Origin: Gigaspora rosea
Lineage: Eukaryota > Glomeromycota > Glomeromycetes > Diversisporales > Gigasporaceae
Assembly (NCBI GenBank): GCA_003550325.1
Contig: QKWP01001956.1
Coordinates: 33,588 to 97,587, forward strand
Length of the DNA stretch: 64,000 nt
Reading direction: 5' to 3'
Position 1 is the stretch's first letter. Every line of letters starts with the position of its first letter. The notes below the pieces were generated by a model. That model ran no database searches. It saw only the letters and a list, made by a program, of their open reading frames with translations, and had not been told where the DNA came from. Below are positions 56,945 through 64,000 of the stretch, piece by piece. Position numbers and translations under genes: made by a program.

Positions 56945-58275
56945 ATTCAGTATATGCATGGCTATGCACTTGTATAGTACAACTCTGTTAAACTGCTATA
57001 GCTTGCAAAAATGCCAAAATCTAAATTTTTTAAAAAAATATATTTTTTTTAATTTAATTGAATTTTTAAAAAAAAATTATTGCTCAACAAAATATTCATA
57101 AAATAACAAAAAAATATATCAACAGATAGTACAGAACCTACTTTATTTGACATAAAAAAATTATAAATAAACTGTTAAAATTATAAAACTTTCTATATAG
57201 ACAAAATTAATTTTAGAGCTTGAGGTACAAATCTTTTGCACAGATTATACAACTTTGAACTTTAATTAATTAAAGTTATTTAATAATTTTAAAAAATTTT
57301 TATAATAAAGTTAATAAAATTTATTTCAAATAATATATTATATCTGTAATCCAGACAAATTTGCCTGGATTTTTTAGAAATACAATTTTTTAAATAAAAT
57401 AAAAATTTATTAAAAATATGGGATATACTTTATTTATAGAATATTTTCTTTAAAATATATTTTATAAACTTTATTATAAAAATTTTTTAAAATTATTAAT
57501 AAACTTTAAAGCAATAAAAGTTTAAAGTTTTTATTTTAAAATTTTTACTATAAAATTTTCTTTAGATTTTTTCAAATTTTATATGTTCATGTCTATAAAA
57601 AAAATTTTCACTTCTAATATAAATTATAATTTTTACAAGTAAATCACAAAACTTGCAATAATAAAAGTTGTAAACTTCTTATAAACTATAATTTTCTATA
57701 AAAAACAGGAAGCTAAAGCTATTATTTATAGAGTTTGCCAAGAATAAGTAAATAATTTTTTTGGTTAAAAAATTTTTTAAAATTTGTCTATTTTTAGCTT
57801 ATTAGCAACTTAAAATTTTTTCTTATAATATAAAATTAAATACTACTATCTAGAAAAATGTGAAACATTAAAAGTCCAGAGCATAATAGTTATTCAGATA
57901 ATTTTTTATGGGATTACCCGCTATATCGGGCTGATCCGTGTTGATCTGTTTATATGTTTTGAAATGCTAATTGGCTTAATATAATGTGAGTGGAACCCGA
58001 TACACACAAATTTTGGTCTATTGCTCCAGTGTAAAGTCCTCCGCTATGCTCCAGACAATAATCCTTACTTTTAAATCTTTTCAAAAAAAATTTTAATTAA
58101 AATTTTAAAATTTAAAAAATATAAATTATACGGTAAGCATAGCAATTTTTTAGGCAAATTTGCCTAGATTTGCTTACAATTTAAGGGATAAAATATAAAA
58201 TTTTTAAATTCTTATTTTTTGTTTTATTTAAATAAACTTAAATATTTTTTAAATTGCAGGCAAATTTGCCTGCAA

Positions 58276-58774
58276 GTCTTTTAAGAGGAAATTATAGTCA
58301 ACTACAAACACTACTATAAAGTCTTTACTATATTTCAGGCAATTATAAAACATAACTTATATTTTATAACTAATTTTTGGTACAGAAATGACTTACTAAT
58401 TTAAAGCCAAATGAACATTGATAAATATTATATTTAATCTAATAGAACTGTATCTTGGTTAAAAGTAAGTTTTATTAAATAAAAGAATATTGTATAAATG
58501 TATAAAGTATATACTATAACAATGTTCAAAGAACTATTATTATAACATAATTATTTTGGCCCTTTAATTGTAAAATTTTTTAAAATTTGGGCCTTTATAT
58601 TTATTTATTTTTACTTTAGTCCTTATATGTAATTATTTTTATTTTTTATATATAATCTTTTGTACCAGAAATAAAATAATATTAAAAATTTTATAGTGTA
58701 TTGTTATACAGTATTGCAAATTAAATAATATTCAAATACAAAATTTTGTATCTAATTGATAAATGCATTCCTTA
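58276..58774. other. Gene-free AT-rich stretch
   Basis: Nothing recognised. Confidence 0.35.
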
Positions 58775-60440
58775 GTTTGTAATAGTTTGCAGGCAAATTT
58801 TTCTGCATAATTACTATAAATATACCTCTGATCTATATTTAAGATATTTAAATAAAATTTGGTATTATAATATTTAAAAACAAGGATTATATTTTTGAAT
58901 ATTTAAATTTATATTATAAGACAAAAGGTTTATATTGCTTATAAGCTGAAAATATTAAATTTTAAAAAAATTTTTTAACCAAAAAAATATTTTACAATAT
59001 CGGCGAATTCTTTAAATATTGGCTTTTTTTTTTTTTTATTTATTAATGCAATTTCGCATGTAAGTGGATTTTTATTAGGTTTTTAGATAATACATTTTTG
59101 GTTAATGAGAGTACATATAGCCACACGTGCAACTTTTGGTTGTCTATTTGAGTAGTCCGCCCGAAGGTTCTACACTATACACCGTACCTGTAACCTAACT
59201 AGGAGATTACCCATTTAAACTCTCTAGTGTCCTCCGTCCTGTATCATCCACCACAATCACACCTACACATAACCTCGTGCTGCTTCAATTGAAGACCACC
59301 CAGATCAACATTTGCCATACAACTTGTACCCTAATTCTATAGATAGTCTAGTAGCATTTCAACTACCGGATTACCCTAGGGAGGGTGTAGTACATATCCC
59401 CTAATCTTTCTATGTCCCACACATTTCTAGATTAGGCTTTGAATACCTTCACAATGGCCGAGGCCACCACTAGTAGTCAGTGCTAACCATTAAACCGCAC
59501 AGTATCCTTGCCCTTGCAAGGTTCATTCCAATCCTGATACCTACATCAACCAGTCCTATTATCGATCCCTCCCAAACTACCAAACTAGTTAGCCCAGATG
59601 GGTCATTCTTCCTCGGTTTTAGGTGCCTTTTTTGGTTAACTTCCCTCGGTTCCTAATTCTGTAGCATAGGACCTTTTCCTCCGGTACATCTCCGGCGGCC
59701 AGGTTGGTACCCACTTGCCCTGGGGTGTTCGTCCAGTTCTTCGGTCTCAAATTCCGGTATCCGCAGTATCGTCAAAGATCTTTACTACCTCCTTACTCGG
59801 GTCTTGCCAAACGGGTTTCAATTATTCTGGTTCCTTGGATTTGTCTGTGTTACAAAACACAACTTTGCCTGAAAGCTCCCATTCAAGATGGTAACCAAAG
59901 TCTATAGGTAATGTACCCAACTGATCGTCGAATAAATGTTACCAGTACACAGGCCTATTTTTCTAAACCATCTCCAGTGGGATTTGAACTCTAGACCTGT
60001 CACTTGGGGGTGACAACTTAACAACTTCTCTAAGTCGCCACACCCTTTAAATATTGGTTTTAAAAATATAGTTTCTAATACAATATTGTAGTTTATATAA
60101 AAGATAACAACTTTCATTATTTGACTTTATATGATTACTTGTAAAAATTAAGACTTGTATTAGAAGTAAAAATTTTTTTTATAGACGGGAACATATAAAA
60201 TTTGAGATAACCTAAAGAAAAAATTCTATAGTAAAAGTTCCAAAACAAAAACTTTAAACTTTTATTATACCAAAGATTTTTAATAATTTTAAAAAAATTT
60301 TATAATAAAGTTGATAAAACAGAACTAATATTATAATTTTTATTTAGAAAGTATATAGCTAAAATTAATATTTAAGGTTTTATTTAAATAATTTAAAATT
60401 TTAAAATTTTCACAGGCAAATATGCCTGCATAACAAAGTA
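58775..60440. repeat. Third copy of the large-structure arm, split by a retroposon
   Basis: 58775-59022 and 60045-60440 together match the left arm 51300-51660 in the same orientation (TATTTAAATAAAATTT, GATTACTTGTAAAAATTA and others). The copy is interrupted by the retroposon at 59023-60044. Confidence 0.6.
59023..60044 (-). mobile_element. Long SINE-like retroposon with tRNA-related head
   Basis: A 13-bp target duplication CTTTAAATATTGG lies at 59010-59022 and 60045-60057. The minus-strand 5' end starts GGTGTGGCGACTTAGAG (A-box-like TGGCGACTTAG) and carries GAGTTCAAATCCCACTGG (B-box-like) about 50 bases on, with a hairpin TGTCAC...GTGACA between, as in a Leu/Ser-type tRNA. The 3' end is a poly-A tract (T run at 59024-59037). 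The body is about 900 bp of GC-richer unique sequence without a long frame. Jumping needs a LINE enzyme in trans. Confidence 0.7.
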
Positions 60441-61009
60441 AGGGATATGTCAAAGCAAGGGTATGAATGTATATAGAAACTTTGCTTATTACATCTTTAT
60501 ATCTGATACAGCACCTACTTCTATATTTGTATAACATAAAATTGTTCATCTAACTTTTGAAGTATAATAACTAATTCTGTAATTTATTTTCTTATAGTTG
60601 TTATTTAATTATTAATCTTAATTGTTGTTGTGCTATTTTATATCAATTTATATTAATTGAGTGTAATGTCAAAAAATTTTTAGGATAATAATTAATTAAG
60701 GGATTTGCAAATTATGATCTATATACTTTATGAAAAAAGATAGTATTTACTTCTAAGCTAATATTCGTATCTTACAATATAATTAGTATTCTTTATTATA
60801 ATAATAATTTGAGGTTTGCTATTTATTGCCTGTAGTGATCATTGCTAGCATCATGTGATCGAGCTCAATCAATAAAAATTAATATTTTTTTAATTTATCA
60901 TTATTTAATTAATTTATATATTAATACATGAAAATTTTATCAATTTTTAACAAATATAATAATCATTGCATGACAAATATAAGTCACAACAAATTATTAT
61001 TGCTAAGCC
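60441..61009. other. Gene-free AT-rich stretch
   Basis: Nothing recognised. Confidence 0.35.
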
Positions 61010-61059
61010 CATTCTAAACTTACCTTAACTAACTAGGCCTAAATTCTACGTAACCTTAA

Positions 61060-61225
61060 GGGGCATGCCATTTATTACGTAATTTTTACTATGAATACAT
61101 GGTCAGAGGTAATGATTACATCTATATATTATATTAATCAATCAGAATTAAATAAAATGATCACATCATACATGGGTAGAGGCAGCTAGTAAGTAAAAAA
61201 TATTACGTAATAAATGGCACGGCCC
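61060..61225. mobile_element. PIF/Harbinger-like MITE, TAA target site
   Basis: GGGGCATGCCATTTATTACG opens and the inverse of GGGCCGTGCCATTTATTACG closes 166 bp. TAA flanks both sides (61057-61059 and 61226-61228). A 3-bp TWA duplication with G-rich ends fits PIF/Harbinger. It sits inside the ~38-bp minisatellite. Confidence 0.7.
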
Positions 61226-61425
61226 TAACTAACTAACCCCAAATTCTACACCATATAACCTTAACGAACTAACCCTAAATTCAACACCATGTAACCATAA
61301 CTAACTAACTCTAAATTCTACACTATGTAACCTTAACTAACTAATCTAAATTCTACACCATATAACCTTAACTAACTAATCCTAAATTCTACACTACGTA
61401 ACCTTAACTAACTAATCTTAACTAT
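61226..61425. repeat. ~38-bp minisatellite (AACTAACTAACC...)
   Basis: About five units of CCTAAATTCTACACCATATA followed by ACCTTAACTAACTAA. Single units lie to the left of the MITE (61010-61058) and again at 61660-61715. Confidence 0.75.
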
Positions 61426-61620
61426 AGATGCTTGACAAAATTATTTTAAATTGATAAATAGTTTCGTCATTTGTGATTGTGCCAAAAATTTTATATAAAT
61501 ACTAAGAAATTTTTCTATAAACTCAGATAGCATACTTCTTAAAATAATATTCTATTTCAAAATTAATTTCGTCTCTAATAATTATAGGTCGAAATAATTT
61601 TATCAAGTGTTTCATCAGGT
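61424..61620. mobile_element. Possible MITE with CTTGA(C/T)AAAATTATTT ends
   Basis: ATGCTTGACAAAATTATTTTA near the left matches inversely AAATAATTTTATCAAGTGTTT near the right. It interrupts the minisatellite. TSD not assigned. Confidence 0.4.
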
Positions 61621-61739
61621 TTAATTTTGTCTATTAATAAAATCAATTTTATTAAGTATCACTAACTTTAACTAACTAACTCTAAATTCTACACTTTAAT
61701 TAACTAACTAACCTTAACTAGAGAAATACAGATGTTAGT

Positions 61740-62600
61740 ACATGAATGAAAGCACCAACTAACAGAACTATAACAATTAAGAAATGCACTTAAGCTGTTA
61801 TCTGAAGAACCCAAAAAGAAAAATGCAAAGTTAGTAGCGATAGTAAACGAAATAAAACTAAACTAAAGACAAAAGATAGTCCAATAGACAAAGCACTGAT
61901 TAACAACACTAGTGACTATATCAATAATGAAAAGCAGTGAAACTATTATCTAAAAGACTTATAAAAAAGCAAAAGGAAACACTAATCAAAGGTATTACAA
62001 ATGAAGTACCAACTAACAAAACTATCAACGACGAAAAGCATTGGACAGCTACCTAAAACCCCTAAAAAGAGAGAAAACATAAAAGTTAGTACTGTATCAA
62101 GAATAAACAAATAAAAAGAACACTAAATTAAAGACACCAGTAATGATAGGCTTACTAAAGTGAATAAAGCACCAACTAAAGACACCAATAATGCACTCCA
62201 ACTAAGGAACAAAAAAAAAGAAAGACTCAAAATTTAGAACCAAGTGAAATGAAAAAAAGCAACACCGAACCATAAGCCAACAATAAAAAACATGCAAAAA
62301 TTGAACAAAGCACCTTCTAGCAAAAATTAGTAGTAGCGACACAAACTACGCCACCAGTGATAGCACCAATAGCACCTAGAGCTGCAGTTATTTAGAAGGT
62401 CCAAGGTAGTACATCACTCTTCACGTCATATAAAATTTATATATATTCATATTAAACATCACGTCACATACGTCACATCAAATATCATAGTATATGTTCA
62501 TTGATATTCAAATGTCTGCAGCTCTAATAGCACCTTCCAGCAAAAATTAGTAATAGTGATACCAACTATGACATCAGCGACATCACCAACAACAATGACT
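61740..62600. repeat. Degenerate A-rich repeat, period about 120 bp
   Basis: Words such as CACCAACTAACA(A/G)AACTAT, AATGAAAAGCA and CTAAAAAG recur in order three to five times with heavy divergence; a second motif (GCACCTTC(T/C)AGCAAAAATTAG) occurs at 62308 and 62530. No frame or function was recognised. Confidence 0.45.
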
Positions 62601-63049
62601 TAAAAATTTGCTAAAAAAAATTACAGTTAGTAAAAAAAAGAAAGCTATGTAAATTATGTAAACAAAAAAAAAATACTTATTTATGTGCTGATCTGTATAA
62701 CAGCTAATAATCACTGGTGGCAATATATAGTAATTTTGTAATAATTTTTTTTATTTTATATTTTCATAATATCTATATTTTTTCTTTTATACCAAAAACC
62801 TTTGAAATATCTTTTTTGAAAATGCTATTTTGAGAGTATTAGTAAATTAATCAAAATTTGATTAGTCGATATTCAAGTTATTATCTACTATAACAATTAT
62901 TTTAAATAGCAATAGTGTATATTAGAACCAATTTAGCTCTGATAATTCACTTGGATTAAATTTATATCCAGTGCTATGGACTTGTACATGAGTATAATCT
63001 GTTAAATAGGAATTAGGATTAATATATAATTGATTTAAAATATAATATC
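62601..63049. other. Gene-free AT-rich stretch
   Basis: Nothing recognised. Confidence 0.35.
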
Positions 63050-63150
63050 TATGATGTAATCCTTATAATAAGACAAGCTGGGAATAATAGTGCCAAATAA
63101 TCCTTTTTCATAATAATAGCGCTAATTAATATATTAGTAACATGTAGTGT
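63050..63150. repeat. Second copy of the 52490-52640 repeat
   Basis: Shares CCTTATAATAAG and TGCCAAATAATCCTTTTTCA with the other copy. Confidence 0.5.
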
Positions 63151-63524
63151 TAGAAATATTATGTTCTCATTTTCTTATAAAAACATCAATTCAATTTTAA
63201 TTTGAGAACATTTACAAAATTTAAAATGTTCTCTAATAAATTTTTTTGAGTATATTAAATTTAAAAATATGTTTTCTTCGTAAATAAATAAATAAAATTT
63301 AAAATAATTAAAGTTTATAAATATTTAATTGTTAGTTAAAATAGAGAACAATTTAGTTGTTCATGAATTATATAAAAATTTAGAATAATATAATTTATTG
63401 GTATATCTATTCCAATTTTATTAAGTTTTGTTAGTTTGTTAAATTAGCTTTTTTTCTTTATAATTTGTATTTTAACAATTTAAAATTGTATTTATTTTAT
63501 ATTAATTTTGGATTAGTCTAATTG

Positions 63525-63710
63525 TAACAACCTGTTATGCAACTATATTTATAACTCAAAATTTTACTAGGTAGCCCCTATTGTACTTTTAATAAAAAAT
63601 AATTCTCTTACAATTTTATATGAATTTTAATTTTAATTTTAATTTTAACCTATTTTAATTTTAACTATAATCTAATTATTTTATGGATATTTATAACAGG
63701 TTGCTACGAA
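63525..63710. mobile_element. Possible MITE with AGCAACCTGTTAT ends
   Basis: GTAACAACCTGTTATGCAAC at the left and the inverse of ATAACAGGTTGCTACGAA at the right bound 186 bp of T/A-rich sequence, including TTTTAATTTTAA repeats. No TSD assigned. Confidence 0.45.
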
Positions 63711-63810
63711 TAGATTATTTTTTATTTTTATATTTTTTTTAAAAAATTACTTTGATTTACAGGCTATGAAATTCACATCTGTTTCAAAAAAGTTTTCTAT
63801 TTAAATTAGA

Positions 63811-64000
63811 GTTTTTTTTTTTTATACAACGAGGTCTATCCTCTAATTCTTTATTAATTTAATTTATAGGATTATACATCGTATACATCAAAAGAGAATT
63901 TTAGGGAAATAGGGGTAAGAGCTGATTTACTCTCGACCTAAGCTGTGCTAAGATCGCTAGACCTCAGTCTTCGAAAGAATATAAGAAGGATCGCCCACGG
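63811..64000 (-). other. Possible 3' end of a retroposon or gene, cut by the window edge
   Basis: On the minus strand, a GC-richer segment from the window end is followed by AATAAAG and, about 30 bases later, by a poly-A run (T run at 63812-63823). This could be the tail of a retroposed sequence, like the retroposon at 59023, or the 3' end of a transcript. No frame of interest. Confidence 0.3.

Larger units (their letters stand above)
51305..58275. mobile_element. Large inverted-repeat structure (arms ~1 kb, interior ~4.4 kb)
   Basis: The left arm (51305-52282) and right arm (56945-58275) are diverged inverted copies. For instance CATGCATATACTGAATACAG at the inner left edge corresponds to ATTCAGTATATGCATGGC on the right, and AAATTAATTTTGTCTATATAG (51691) recurs inverted near 57200. 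Between the arms lie CAGTCAGA-type ends (52283 and 56728) facing inward. Both arms contain later insertions (51780-52055; 56732-56944). No transposase was recognised in the interior. Confidence 0.5.

Noticed and set aside
57876..58060. Possible inverted-repeat insertion with CCAGAGCATA / TATGCTCCAG
   Set aside because: Only about 10 bases match and the interior shows no further pairing.
59946..60044. Possible functional tRNA gene on the minus strand
   Set aside because: A- and B-box words are present but no acceptor stem closes and it is the head of a retroposon with a target duplication.

Overview
This is an AT-rich, intron-bearing eukaryotic window from a transposon-filled genome. I read it as fungal, most likely an arbuscular mycorrhizal (Glomeromycotina, Rhizophagus-like) fungus. 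The reasons are short introns with GTATGT/GTTAGT/GTAAGT donors, fragments of the expanded kinase family with a YGxCxxCxQxNT...WCxxC head and a HxNIVRFFGIT core, a Dal5-like fungal MFS transporter, Ty3 elements and a MULE. There are no operons, rRNAs or CRISPR arrays. The organism assignment is inference.

Layout: 1-7.4 kb is gene-free AT-rich DNA with small inverted-repeat elements. 7.4-16.4 kb holds two broken Ty3 copies whose ~790-bp LTRs carry nested non-autonomous elements, plus a coiled-coil pseudogene (11.0-11.4 kb) and a decayed coding block (12.2-14.1 kb). 17.0-18.4 kb is a nested pair of 8-bp-TSD MITEs around an assembly gap. 19.6-36.7 kb is a pile of minus-strand Ty3 elements: element 1 at 19.6-26.6, element 2 at 26.9-32.5, an LTR at 32.75-33.4, element 4 at 33.5-35.0 and element 3 at 35.0-36.7. 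36.7-39.1 kb holds kinase gene fragments on the minus strand, broken by a MITE and by a 3.1-kb Mutator-like element (39.06-42.16). 42.2-43.5 kb carries foldback elements built from CCGACA-type repeats. 46.5-48.6 kb holds the only apparently intact gene, a five-exon MFS transporter. 49.9-64.0 kb is again repetitive: MITEs, a large inverted-repeat structure (51.3-58.3 kb) around a 4.4-kb interior with tandem repeats and one unidentified exon, a 1.0-kb tRNA-headed retroposon, a PIF-like MITE and minisatellites.

Apart from the transporter, nearly everything looks dead: frameshifts, in-frame stops, lost catalytic residues and nested insertions. The nesting is informative, because paralogous copies act as empty sites for one another, so target-site duplications and relative ages can be read directly. 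No intact new pathway or defence-like system was seen. The most unusual material is the set of non-autonomous elements: CCGACA foldbacks with 9-10 bp TSDs, near-perfect palindromes flanked by ATAT, CCCTAA-bearing element centres, and the giant SINE-like retroposon.
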